Of a DNA stretch of 12,943 nt, positions 1 through 6,423 are shown piece after piece. Within the stretch, counting starts at the first letter, position 1. Each line of letters opens with the position of its first letter. The position numbers and the translations under genes were made by a program. This DNA comes from Candidatus Competibacteraceae bacterium. Its GTDB lineage: Bacteria > Pseudomonadota > Gammaproteobacteria > Competibacterales > Competibacteraceae. The DNA lies in assembly GCA_020445045.1 (NCBI GenBank), contig JAGRHI010000249.1:1-12943 (forward strand). Direction: 5' to 3'. A model generated the notes under the pieces. The model worked only from the letters and a program-made list of their open reading frames with translations, had not been told where the DNA came from and searched no databases.

Positions 1-61
1 TTCCAGGCGGTGGTCGTTCATTAATATAACAATTTGATTTAAATAAAATATAACACCATTG

Positions 62-114
62 ACCAAGTTCAATCCCTCTGAAAGTGTCTCTTTCGAAGAC
101 TTGGTTTTATTTTT
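62..114 (+). terminator. Candidate Rho-independent terminator of an upstream gene
   Basis: Arms ACCAAGT (62-68) and ACTTGGT (99-105) are perfectly complementary. An inner GAAAG/CTTTC pair (80-84 and 90-94) lies within the loop. The right arm runs into a T-rich tail, TTTATTTTT (106-114). The stem is AT-rich and the loop long, so it is weaker than a typical terminator. It would insulate the cluster from a plus-strand gene to the left, which is not in the window. Confidence 0.4.
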
Positions 115-225
115 GCTTCATCTGGATGGCCTAGAGCTCTGGCAAAGCACATTTTTCATATGTTCAAGTTTGCCATCTCCATGATCCCGAATTCGATTTT
201 GTGCATTGAAACTTCCCGTTGCGCT

Positions 226-240
226 GGCACCGCAGGTGCC
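226..240. repeat. Small perfect inverted repeat
   Basis: GGCACC (226-231) and GGTGCC (235-240) form a perfect 6-bp stem with a 3-nt loop, GCA. No T-run follows, so it is not an obvious terminator. It may be a chance hairpin or a protein-binding site; nothing else supports a role. Confidence 0.3.
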
Positions 241-385
241 TACTCACACCCTGACACCGCTCCAACGAGAATATGAACTCCTCACTCCACTGTATGTCTC
301 TTAAATATTACAAAACTTGAAATATACAAGAACTTATTCTTCATTTAAAAGTCTTATTTTAACTTATTGGAGGTTAGGAATTTCA

Positions 386-421
386 CTGATTCGTCTTTTT
401 TAAACTACACTATAATATAAT
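386..421 (+). promoter_or_regulatory. Candidate sigma-70 promoter of the lasso operon
   Basis: Two overlapping perfect TATAAT boxes (411-416 and 416-421) lie about 50 nt before the B2 start, which is the right place for the operon promoter. The -35 region is poor: the best match is CTGATT at 386-391, 3 of 6 to TTGACA with a long 19-nt spacer. The -10 is therefore persuasive only by sequence and position. An activator or an extended element could compensate, but none is recognisable. Confidence 0.35.
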
Positions 422-468
422 GATATTGACCATCTTGCTGTTCCAGTTGCCAGATCGCCGCGTGCCGA

Positions 469-927
469 GTGATGAAGTTGAAGACGAATAGGTTTCATAA
501 GTTCATGACACTGCCATGGCGTGGAAAATGGCTGTACTGCAACGCGGCGCTCTGGCTGATTGCGGTGAAAGCAGGGCTTTGCCTGCTGCCGTTTGACCGA
601 TTGCGCGGGTGGATAACCGCCGCCGACAAGCCTGCTGGTCAATCGGTGGCCATGAAGGATCTTTGGGAAATCACCGAAGCCATCGCGCACCTCGGCCGGT
701 TTTTGGCCCCGCTTCGGATCAATTGTCTTCCCCAAGCACTGGTGGGGCAGAGGCTATTGAACCGCAAAGGCTTCGATGTGCAACTGAAAATTGGCGTGTT
801 GAAGAATCTTGATGACCGACTCTCCGCCCATGCCTGGCTTGAGTATCGGGGCCGGGTCATCCTCGGCAATCTGCGAGGATTGGGGCAATTTACCGCTTTC
901 CCATCCTTGGACTTGGCCCGCCGATGA
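469..927 (+). CDS. Lasso peptide biosynthesis B2 protein (leader peptidase, transglutaminase-like)
   Basis: This is the cysteine protease that removes the leader from the lasso precursor after the B1 protein delivers it. At 152 aa it is a stand-alone B2 domain without a fused B1 domain, normal for split-B clusters. The papain/transglutaminase-like signature is visible: a catalytic Cys in INCLPQA (C86) and a catalytic His in SAHAWLEY (H121). The third catalytic acid is not obvious; the segment after the His reads RGRVILGN. The start is GTG at 469, immediately followed by ATG at 472. Either could be used and neither has a clear Shine-Dalgarno; the frame is closed by TGA at 427-429. Its stop overlaps the cyclase start (ATGA, 924-927), implying translational coupling. 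Family assignment is firm; the exact start is not. Confidence 0.9.
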   Translation: MMKLKTNRFHKFMTLPWRGKWLYCNAALWLIAVKAGLCLLPFDRLRGWITAADKPAGQSVAMKDLWEITEAIAHLGRFLAPLRINCLPQALVGQRLLNRKGFDVQLKIGVLKNLDDRLSAHAWLEYRGRVILGNLRGLGQFTAFPSLDLARR

Positions 928-3047
928 GCGCGATTGTGGGTTTCCTGGGCTTGGATGGTCGACCCGCCAAGGCGGAAGAGCTTGAGCGCATGGTCGAAAT
1001 CCTGGCGCATCGAGGACCGGACGGGCGGGCTATCTGGGTTCAGGGGTCGGCGGGGTTGGGTCATTGCATGCTACATACGACTCCGGAGTCACTTAACGAG
1101 CATTTGCCGCTTCAGCGGGACGGGTTGATGATCACCGCCGATGCCCGGATTGATAATCGGGAGGAGTTGATTGACAAGTTACGCCTTAAAACTCACCAGT
1201 CGGAGCAAATCAGCGATAGTGAATTGATACTTTACGCTTATCGGCGTTGGGGTGAGGAGTGTCCGGAACATTTGTTAGGCGATTTTGCCTTTGCTGTCTG
1301 GGATCCAGTGGAACAGCATTTGTTTTGCGCCCGAGACCCTTTTGGAGTCCGGCCCTTTTATTATTATCATAGCGATCATCTTTTTGTTTTCGCTTCCGAA
1401 ATAAAAGGGTTGTTCGGTGTGTCAGGAGTACCCCGTCAACTTGATGAATTAAGGATAGGTTACCATCTGATTCCAACGGTCGAAGACAAGGCCATTACAT
1501 TTTACCGAGATATCCGGCGCCTCTTGCCCGGTCACCATCTGACAATGAGTTCCAGAGGCGCATGCCATCGGGTCTTTTGGTCGCTTGACAGCTCGCGGGA
1601 AGTGAGCTTCCCTTCGGATGATGACTATGCCCAGGCTTTCCGCGAAATTTTTCTTGAAGCCGTGCGTTGCCGTCTTCGCAGTGCATTTCCGATTGGATCA
1701 GCCTTAAGCGGCGGTTTGGATTCATCTTCTGTCACCTGCGTAGCTCATGATCTGCTGGCTCAAGATAGCCATCCGGTTCTGCATACATTTTCAGCCATTT
1801 TTGACCAAACCCCGCAGTGTGACGAGCGTTCATACATTAATGCTGTATTGAGCCAGCGAGGAATGCAACCCCACTATATACTAGCTGATCACTTAAACCC
1901 ATTTACTGATCTGGAGCAAGTTTTCTGGTTTATGGACGAACCTTTTTCGTCACCCACTTTATATCTTTTCTGGGGATTATGCCGGGCGGCTCAGAAGCAG
2001 GGAGTCCGGGTGCTTCTGGATGGTCTTGATGGCGACAGCACCGTTCATCATGGCGATAGCTATCTTGCGGAGCTTGCCCGAACTGGGCAGTGGGCGACGT
2101 TTGCCACAGAAGCTAAAGCGATTGCTCGCCATGAAAACCTGCCCTCGATCCCTTCGCTGATACGGCAATATGGGTTGCCATATTTAGCTGAGTTAGCGCG
2201 GGCAGGCAGGTGGGATGCATTTGTCAGAGAGGGAGGTAAGTTTGCTAGCCAATTTGGTTTAAACCGCCGTCAGGTTTATTGGCACTGCGGTCTTGAGCCG
2301 CGGCTAATCGCACCATTGCGACGGTTCTGGCAACGATGCCGGGGTTACGATGAAGTGGGGCAACAAGTCGGCAACCTGATTCGCCGGGAGTTTGCCAACC
2401 GGTTTGACTTACCCGAGCGCATGAAGGCGCTAAGGGCGAAGCAGACCATCTCACCCCGCACCGCGCGGGAAGAACATCATGCCATATTGACTTCGGGCCT
2501 TATTCCGTATGGATTTGAATTAACAGATAAAGCCAGTATGGCTTTTGCGATTGAAAATCGTCATCCTTTTGCTGACAGACGGCTGGTAGAGTTTTGTCTG
2601 GCGCTGCCGCCCCAACAGAAGCTGCAACAGGGTTGGATTCGCATGATTGTACGGCGTGCCCTGGCGAATATCCTGCCGGAAAAGATTACTTGGCGCGGCG
2701 GCAAAACGGTCAATAGCCCAGCGGTAACCGCCGCGTTTAGCGAAGTGAAGACAGCGCTGCTGCAAGAAATTATCATGAATGATCCAGGTCCTTTGGAAAT
2801 GTATGTCAATATAACGGCCTTGCGAGAAATTTACCAGCGCTATCAGTTAAAACAGGATCTTCATGATGAGATACTGATTTGGCAGGCAGTGACTTTAGCG
2901 TTATGGTTGCGCTATACAGGTTTAGGTGGCTTAAGTCCGCAATACCCGGCTGATAAAGTTCAATCCTTTGTTATAAAGAAATCATTCAGCTTTGAGAGTA
3001 ATATTGAAGGAGGAAAAATCCCATGTTCTGGCTTGGGTCCAACATGA
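924..3047 (+). CDS. Lasso cyclase (C protein, asparagine synthetase B-like)
   Basis: This enzyme adenylates the side-chain carboxylate of the ring acidic residue and closes the isopeptide bond with the core N-terminus while the tail is threaded. Residues 1 to about 215 form the glutaminase-like domain and about 230-690 the synthetase domain. The ATP/PPi loop SGGLDSSS is at residues 262-269, and the conserved segment IENRHPFADRRL begins at residue 543. The N-terminus is MSAIVGF, so the Cys2 glutaminase nucleophile of true asparagine synthetases is replaced by Ser. Loss of this Cys is common in lasso cyclases, which need no ammonia. At 707 aa it is longer than the roughly 600-650 expected, partly because a 40-residue segment starting YLAELAR is duplicated (380-419 and 420 to about 460). 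The start overlaps the B2 stop by ATGA. Its last codons overlap a possible small ORF at 3023. Confidence 0.95.
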   Translation: MSAIVGFLGLDGRPAKAEELERMVEILAHRGPDGRAIWVQGSAGLGHCMLHTTPESLNEHLPLQRDGLMITADARIDNREELIDKLRLKTHQSEQISDSELILYAYRRWGEECPEHLLGDFAFAVWDPVEQHLFCARDPFGVRPFYYYHSDHLFVFASEIKGLFGVSGVPRQLDELRIGYHLIPTVEDKAITFYRDIRRLLPGHHLTMSSRGACHRVFWSLDSSREVSFPSDDDYAQAFREIFLEAVRCRLRSAFPIGSALSGGLDSSSVTCVAHDLLAQDSHPVLHTFSAIFDQTPQCDERSYINAVLSQRGMQPHYILADHLNPFTDLEQVFWFMDEPFSSPTLYLFWGLCRAAQKQGVRVLLDGLDGDSTVHHGDSYLAELARTGQWATFATEAKAIARHENLPSIPSLIRQYGLPYLAELARAGRWDAFVREGGKFASQFGLNRRQVYWHCGLEPRLIAPLRRFWQRCRGYDEVGQQVGNLIRREFANRFDLPERMKALRAKQTISPRTAREEHHAILTSGLIPYGFELTDKASMAFAIENRHPFADRRLVEFCLALPPQQKLQQGWIRMIVRRALANILPEKITWRGGKTVNSPAVTAAFSEVKTALLQEIIMNDPGPLEMYVNITALREIYQRYQLKQDLHDEILIWQAVTLALWLRYTGLGGLSPQYPADKVQSFVIKKSFSFESNIEGGKIPCSGLGPT
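2061..2300 (+). repeat. Diverged internal duplication inside the cyclase gene
   Basis: Residues 380-401 (YLAELARTGQW...) and 420-441 (YLAELARAGRW...) align without gaps at an offset of exactly 40 codons (120 nt), with 12 of 22 residues identical by eye. The nucleotide copies (from 2061 and from 2181) have diverged, so the duplication is not recent. As I recall the family, this region carries one such helix pair followed by a basic PLRRxWxRxRG segment, and here that segment follows only the second copy. Confidence 0.6.
2950..2977 (+). promoter_or_regulatory. Candidate internal promoter for the precursor gene
   Basis: CTGATA (2950-2955, 4 of 6 to TTGACA) and TATAAA (2972-2977, 5 of 6 to TATAAT) are separated by 16 nt. 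They lie inside the 3' end of the cyclase gene, about 120 nt before the precursor start. An extra promoter here would make sense because a RiPP precursor is needed in excess over its enzymes. This rests on sequence match only. Confidence 0.3.
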
Positions 3048-3079
3048 TCAGTATTGGTAATCGAATGGTAATCGAATAA
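3023..3079 (+). CDS. Possible 18-aa leader ORF upstream of the precursor
   Basis: An ATG at 3023 is preceded by a strong Shine-Dalgarno, AAGGAGG (3007-3013), at 9-nt spacing. It opens an 18-codon ORF (MFWLGSNMISIGNRMVIE) ending at TAA 3077-3079, 7 nt before the Shine-Dalgarno of the precursor. It overlaps the cyclase end in another frame. The peptide matches no family I know and lacks any lasso leader motif. It could act by translational coupling to the precursor, or be a relic or chance ORF. The ribosome binding site is the main argument. Confidence 0.3.
   Translation: MFWLGSNMISIGNRMVIE
3055..3076. repeat. 11-bp perfect tandem duplication
   Basis: TGGTAATCGAA occurs twice back to back (3055-3065 and 3066-3076), just upstream of the precursor ribosome binding site and inside the possible 18-codon ORF. 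An 11-bp unit shifts frame, so the second copy changes the reading frame of anything translated through it. It looks like a recent slippage duplication, or possibly a pair of operator half-sites one helical turn apart. Confidence 0.7.
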
Positions 3080-3086
3080 TCTTCTT

Positions 3087-3094
3087 AAGGAGGT
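3087..3094 (+). promoter_or_regulatory. Strong Shine-Dalgarno of the lasso precursor
   Basis: AAGGAGGT is an almost full complement of the 16S rRNA tail, 4 nt before ATG 3099. It is much stronger than the sites of the B2 and exporter genes, fitting high precursor synthesis. It favours the ATG at 3099 over the in-frame ATG at 3105. Confidence 0.8.
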
Positions 3095-3098
3095 AAAA

Positions 3099-3284
3099 AT
3101 GTTGATGCAGAGAAAGCCCTATGAGAGACCGGAACTGGTTCGACGTGGCGACATCGAAGATGTTACCCAAGGATGGGGTAGTATCGGTAGCGGCGATTTC
3201 ATCTTTCAGGTCGTTAAGGGTGAATGGGGCACGCAAGATGGCTGTACGGGAGGACTTGACCAAGTCTTTTGTACTGGCAGTTAG
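3099..3284 (+). CDS. Lasso peptide precursor (A), long two-cysteine core
   Basis: This 61-aa gene sits between the cyclase and the kinase. The leader holds the B1/RRE-recognition motif YxxPxLxxxG (Y8, P11, L13, G17) and Thr23 at the conserved -2 position. Cleavage after Gln24 gives a core starting at Gly25. Asp33 is core residue 9, so the predicted ring is GWGSIGSGD closed between the Gly amine and Asp9 side chain. The remaining 28-residue tail starts FIFQVVK, contains Trp43, Cys49 and Cys58 (core 25 and 34), and ends TGS. The core is 37 residues, clearly longer than characterised lasso peptides (about 15-26). The C-terminal Ser61 matches the substrate residue of paeninodin-type kinases, one of which follows directly. 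The Cys pair suggests a disulfide within the tail, possibly a steric lock. Ring prediction follows family rules; threading and disulfide are inference. Confidence 0.88.
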   Translation: MLMQRKPYERPELVRRGDIEDVTQGWGSIGSGDFIFQVVKGEWGTQDGCTGGLDQVFCTGS

Positions 3285-3350
3285 CCTCTCTTTCGCCTAT
3301 GTTGGGAATTAAGCAACCTAGAGCCGCCAAATTTAGCTGGAGTTTGCAAG

Positions 3351-4271
3351 GTGTATTACTACCAAACTTTTGGATTAACCATCCAAACGGCTCTAGCCTT
3401 TCCAGAACTCTTTCCTGGCGAGGAGGTTTATCCTATTGGTAAAGACCAGATTGATGTAACCATTCACTTTGGTAAGATTAACAATCCGCCAACAGCATTA
3501 AGGGCCGCACGTCGCTATGTCTGGCCGGCACCCGAGGGGATATACCTGGGCTGGAATGATGTTGGCGCTTTTCTGGTCCGCGATGGGCGCGAGCTCATTA
3601 TTGATCCGTTGCCCGGCGTCGAGGAATCGCTGCTTCGACTCTTTGTTCTAGGTACGACGCTGGCCATACTGCTGCATCAGCGCGGTGAAGTAGTGGTATT
3701 GCATGCCAGTGTAGTTGCGATGGCAGGTCAGGCAGTGGCTTTTGTGGGCGCTAAGGGGTTGGGTAAATCGACAATAGCGGCTGCTCTGCACGCCCGCGGG
3801 CACAATCTGTTGTCCGACGATATCCTGGCGGTGGATTTGTGTCAGGCTAGACCGCTGGCCCTGCCGGGTTTTCCCCAGTTGAAACTTTGGCCCGATACGC
3901 TCGGTTCGCTGGGTTATGACGCTGGGTTATTGCCTCGATTGCGGCCTGAACTGGAGAAACGAGGCCAGCGCCTCAGCGCCGGTTTTACCTATGCGCCGGC
4001 ACCGCTCAAGGGCATTTTTGTGCTTGGCGTGGGACCAGAGCCAACCGTGGAATCGCTTCAATCCTGGGAAGCGTTGACTGCGTTGATGCCCCACTGGTAT
4101 GGGGCTCGCTTTGGAGCGGGAGTGCTGCGCGCCCTGGGGTTGTCAACGCATTTCCTGCAGTGCACCGAACTGGCTAGAAAGGTCCCTGTTTGCCAGTTGA
4201 AAAGACCCAATGACTTGATAGCCCTGCCGGAGGTCACCCGGCTGGTGGAAACCTGGAGCACTAACTCATGA
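3351..4271 (+). CDS. HPr kinase-like lasso peptide kinase
   Basis: This protein resembles the catalytic domain of HPr kinase but is shorter in role: in paeninodin-type clusters such enzymes phosphorylate the side-chain hydroxyl of the precursor's C-terminal Ser. Visible motifs are LHAS (H118), a P-loop GAKGLGKST (133-141), the acidic motif SDD (155-157) and PGFPQLKLW (172-180). Length is 306 aa. The start is GTG at 3351 with GGAG at 3339-3342, 8 nt upstream. The 66-nt gap after the precursor holds no terminator, so the two are probably co-transcribed. It overlaps the B1 gene by ATGA (4268-4271). A role in carbon catabolite control is unlikely, since there is no HPr or PTS gene nearby and the context is a RiPP operon. 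The precursor's terminal Ser supports the kinase assignment. Confidence 0.9.
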   Translation: MYYYQTFGLTIQTALAFPELFPGEEVYPIGKDQIDVTIHFGKINNPPTALRAARRYVWPAPEGIYLGWNDVGAFLVRDGRELIIDPLPGVEESLLRLFVLGTTLAILLHQRGEVVVLHASVVAMAGQAVAFVGAKGLGKSTIAAALHARGHNLLSDDILAVDLCQARPLALPGFPQLKLWPDTLGSLGYDAGLLPRLRPELEKRGQRLSAGFTYAPAPLKGIFVLGVGPEPTVESLQSWEALTALMPHWYGARFGAGVLRALGLSTHFLQCTELARKVPVCQLKRPNDLIALPEVTRLVETWSTNS

Positions 4272-4579
4272 AAGCCAGGCTTAGCACTACCTCCAAGCTG
4301 GTCGTCAGCCAGGACCAAGTTTCCGCGGACCTTTCCCCCGACTTGGCAGGGGAAGTTGTGATTCTGGGCCTTAAAGACGGCGTCTACTATGAACTCAACA
4401 AGGTCGGCGCCTGCATCTGGCGGCTCATTCAACAACCCCGTTCCCTGCAGTCCATCGTCGACACGATCCTGGAAGAGTATGAAGTCCCGGCTGAGGAGTG
4501 TACGACGGACGTGCTGGCTTTGGCCGAAAACCTGGCAAAATTGGGTCTGATCGAAATCCAGTCAACTGATGTGGACTGA
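4268..4579 (+). CDS. Lasso B1 protein (PqqD-like RiPP recognition element)
   Basis: This 103-aa stand-alone PqqD-fold protein binds the precursor leader and presents it to the B2 peptidase. The family signature is clear: VVILGLKDGVYYELNKVG (about 30-47) followed by ACIWRLI, then a helical half ending in ENLAKLGLIEI. Its expected ligand is the YxxPxLxxxG stretch of the precursor leader. Translation is coupled to the kinase by a 4-nt ATGA overlap. Its TGA stop (4577-4579) is in the same frame as the downstream exporter gene, whose start lies only 3 codons later. Confidence 0.92.
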   Translation: MKARLSTTSKLVVSQDQVSADLSPDLAGEVVILGLKDGVYYELNKVGACIWRLIQQPRSLQSIVDTILEEYEVPAEECTTDVLALAENLAKLGLIEIQSTDVD

Positions 4580-4588
4580 TCGCTTGCC

Positions 4589-6412
4589 TTGAAACAACTT
4601 TCGATTTTTCTGAATGGATTCCGAATTGATCGAGCCATCGGTTTTGTTTGGCTGGCAGCCGCAAAATGGACTGTTGTCAGTATTATTTTACTCATAGCTC
4701 AAACCACGGCCACGCTGTCCGTACTTTTTATTTTCAAGCTGATCGTTGATCATCTGACTAATTCTTCTACCGATGCGATCTTCAACAATCTACTGGTCCT
4801 GATAGGCATCGCTCTCGGTGTGACCATCATAGGCAATCTGTGTAATGCCTTAGCCGGTTACACCAGCACCATGCAGACGCATCTCGTTGCCGATCACATG
4901 CAGCATCTCGTGCAGCTTAAATCCATTGACCTGGATTTGGCTTACTACGAGAACTCTCAGTCCTACGACAAGTTGCACCGGGCTCAGCGCGAGGCGCCGG
5001 CGCGTCCCCTCCGCATCATCCAGAGCCTCACCGAGCTGGGTCGCAACGGCCTGACTCTGCTGGGCGCCCTGGCCCTGCTGCTGACGTTTCACTGGGGGGT
5101 GGTCGTGGCCGTATTGGTCGCCTCATTGCCGGTGCTCGTCTACCGGCTCAAACAGGCCGATGATCTGTATCGGTTACATCGCGAGAAAACGGCCAGCGAA
5201 CGCTTGAGCGGCTATTTCAATCAGGTAATCACCACCGCCACTAGCGCGAAGGAAGTGCGGGCGTTCGGATTTGGACCGCTCATGATTCACCGGTTTGGCG
5301 AATTGCGGTCGAAGATCCGCGCCAGCCTGCAACACCTCTCCGCCCAAGGTTATCGCCGGCAATTCATCACCGAGTCGGCGGCCACGCTGGCCGGCTACGG
5401 GGCGCTTGCCTTTGTCGCCCACGCCGCAGTACGGAAATCTATTTCGCTGGGAGAAATGGTGATGTACTTCGGCGCTTTTCAAGTGGCGGTCGGTTCGCTG
5501 CGGCCCACGCTGAGTGCCCTGGCGGAACTCTACGAAAACAATCTGTTTTTATCCACGCTGTATGAATTTCTCGCCGTTCAGAAACAAGTCCCGGAACCGG
5601 TCCAGCCGAAGGAGATGCCGCGTCCGTGGCAATCTGGCCTGCGGGTCGAAAACCTGGGTTTTCGCTACCCGGACACCAATCGATGGGTTCTCGACGGTAT
5701 TACCCTGACCATCCATCCCGGTCAAATCGTCGCTCTGGTTGGGCGCAACGGTTCGGGGAAAACCACATTGACCAAGCTTCTCTGCCGGCTCTACGATCCC
5801 GATACTGGACAGATCTCGATTGATGACATCGACCTGCGTGATTTTAAAACCGCTGATCTGCGCCGAGAAATCAGTGTCATCCATCAAGATTTCGGTCGAT
5901 ATCACATGACGGCGCGGGAAAATATCATGCTAGGTTGTCCGGATATCGGTTCAGAGGATCCCGCCATCGTCCAAGCCGCTCAATGGGCGGATATCCACGA
6001 AAACCTGATCCGATTACCTAAAGGCTACGAGACGGTGATGAGTCGCACCTTCGCCGATGGGGTCGAATTGAGTATCGGGCAATGGCAGAAGCTGGCGCTT
6101 GCCCGAGCCTTTGTCCGGGATTCCCAGCTTATCCTGCTCGACGAGCCAACCAGTTCTCTCGACGCCGCCGCCGAATTCGAGTTCTTCGAGAAGTTTCGGG
6201 AAATGGCTCATGGCCGGTCCGCGCTGATCATCAGCCACCGGTTTTCAACGGTCCGTTTGGCCGATTGTATCTATGTACTCGATGAAGGACACTTGATCGA
6301 ACAGGGTAATCATGAGGACCTCATGGTTCTTGACGGGTTGTATGCCCATCTTTATCGCCAGCAGGCGTCTTACTATCGGGATGAATCACAACCAACAAAT
6401 GTCAATAAATAG
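4589..6412 (+). CDS. ABC exporter for the lasso peptide (D protein)
   Basis: This is a half-transporter with fused membrane and ATPase domains (607 aa), expected to dimerise in the inner membrane, pump out the mature peptide and give self-immunity. Residues about 20-320 are the membrane domain with several hydrophobic segments. The ATPase has Walker A GRNGSGKTT (385-393), a variant signature LSIGQ (494-498) instead of LSGGQ, Walker B ILLDEPTSSLD (515-525) and the H-loop ISHR (H550). There is no N-terminal C39 peptidase domain, as expected when B2 cuts the leader. The start is a rare TTG at 4589, without a clear Shine-Dalgarno. No ATG occurs in frame until about residue 95, inside the membrane domain, so the TTG is the best choice and reinitiation after B1 is likely. 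Confidence 0.93.
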   Translation: MKQLSIFLNGFRIDRAIGFVWLAAAKWTVVSIILLIAQTTATLSVLFIFKLIVDHLTNSSTDAIFNNLLVLIGIALGVTIIGNLCNALAGYTSTMQTHLVADHMQHLVQLKSIDLDLAYYENSQSYDKLHRAQREAPARPLRIIQSLTELGRNGLTLLGALALLLTFHWGVVVAVLVASLPVLVYRLKQADDLYRLHREKTASERLSGYFNQVITTATSAKEVRAFGFGPLMIHRFGELRSKIRASLQHLSAQGYRRQFITESAATLAGYGALAFVAHAAVRKSISLGEMVMYFGAFQVAVGSLRPTLSALAELYENNLFLSTLYEFLAVQKQVPEPVQPKEMPRPWQSGLRVENLGFRYPDTNRWVLDGITLTIHPGQIVALVGRNGSGKTTLTKLLCRLYDPDTGQISIDDIDLRDFKTADLRREISVIHQDFGRYHMTARENIMLGCPDIGSEDPAIVQAAQWADIHENLIRLPKGYETVMSRTFADGVELSIGQWQKLALARAFVRDSQLILLDEPTSSLDAAAEFEFFEKFREMAHGRSALIISHRFSTVRLADCIYVLDEGHLIEQGNHEDLMVLDGLYAHLYRQQASYYRDESQPTNVNK

Positions 6413-6423
6413 CGCTTCACCTC

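Larger units (their letters stand above)
1..468. other. AT-rich non-coding region upstream of the lasso cluster
   Basis: No convincing gene is visible on either strand. The stretch is AT-rich, especially 1-60 and 295-430, unlike the GC-rich chromosome to the right of 7700. It holds a terminator-like hairpin near 62-114, a small hairpin at 226-240 and a TATAAT-type promoter candidate just before the first lasso gene. The frame of the B2 gene is closed upstream by a TGA at 427-429, so no longer coding region extends into it. Any gene served by the terminator would lie left of the window. Confidence 0.6.

Noticed and set aside
400..735. Minus-strand 111-codon frame at the cluster start
   Set aside because: It lies opposite the B2 gene, has no recognisable motif, and its start falls in the AT-rich promoter region without a ribosome binding site.
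3121..3312. Alternative frame over the precursor gene (63 codons)
   Set aside because: The frame at 3099 has the leader motif, Thr at -2 and an ideal ribosome binding site; this frame has none of them.
3299..3442. Possible second small peptide gene (about 47 codons) after the precursor
   Set aside because: No Shine-Dalgarno, no lasso leader motif, and it runs into the kinase gene in another frame.
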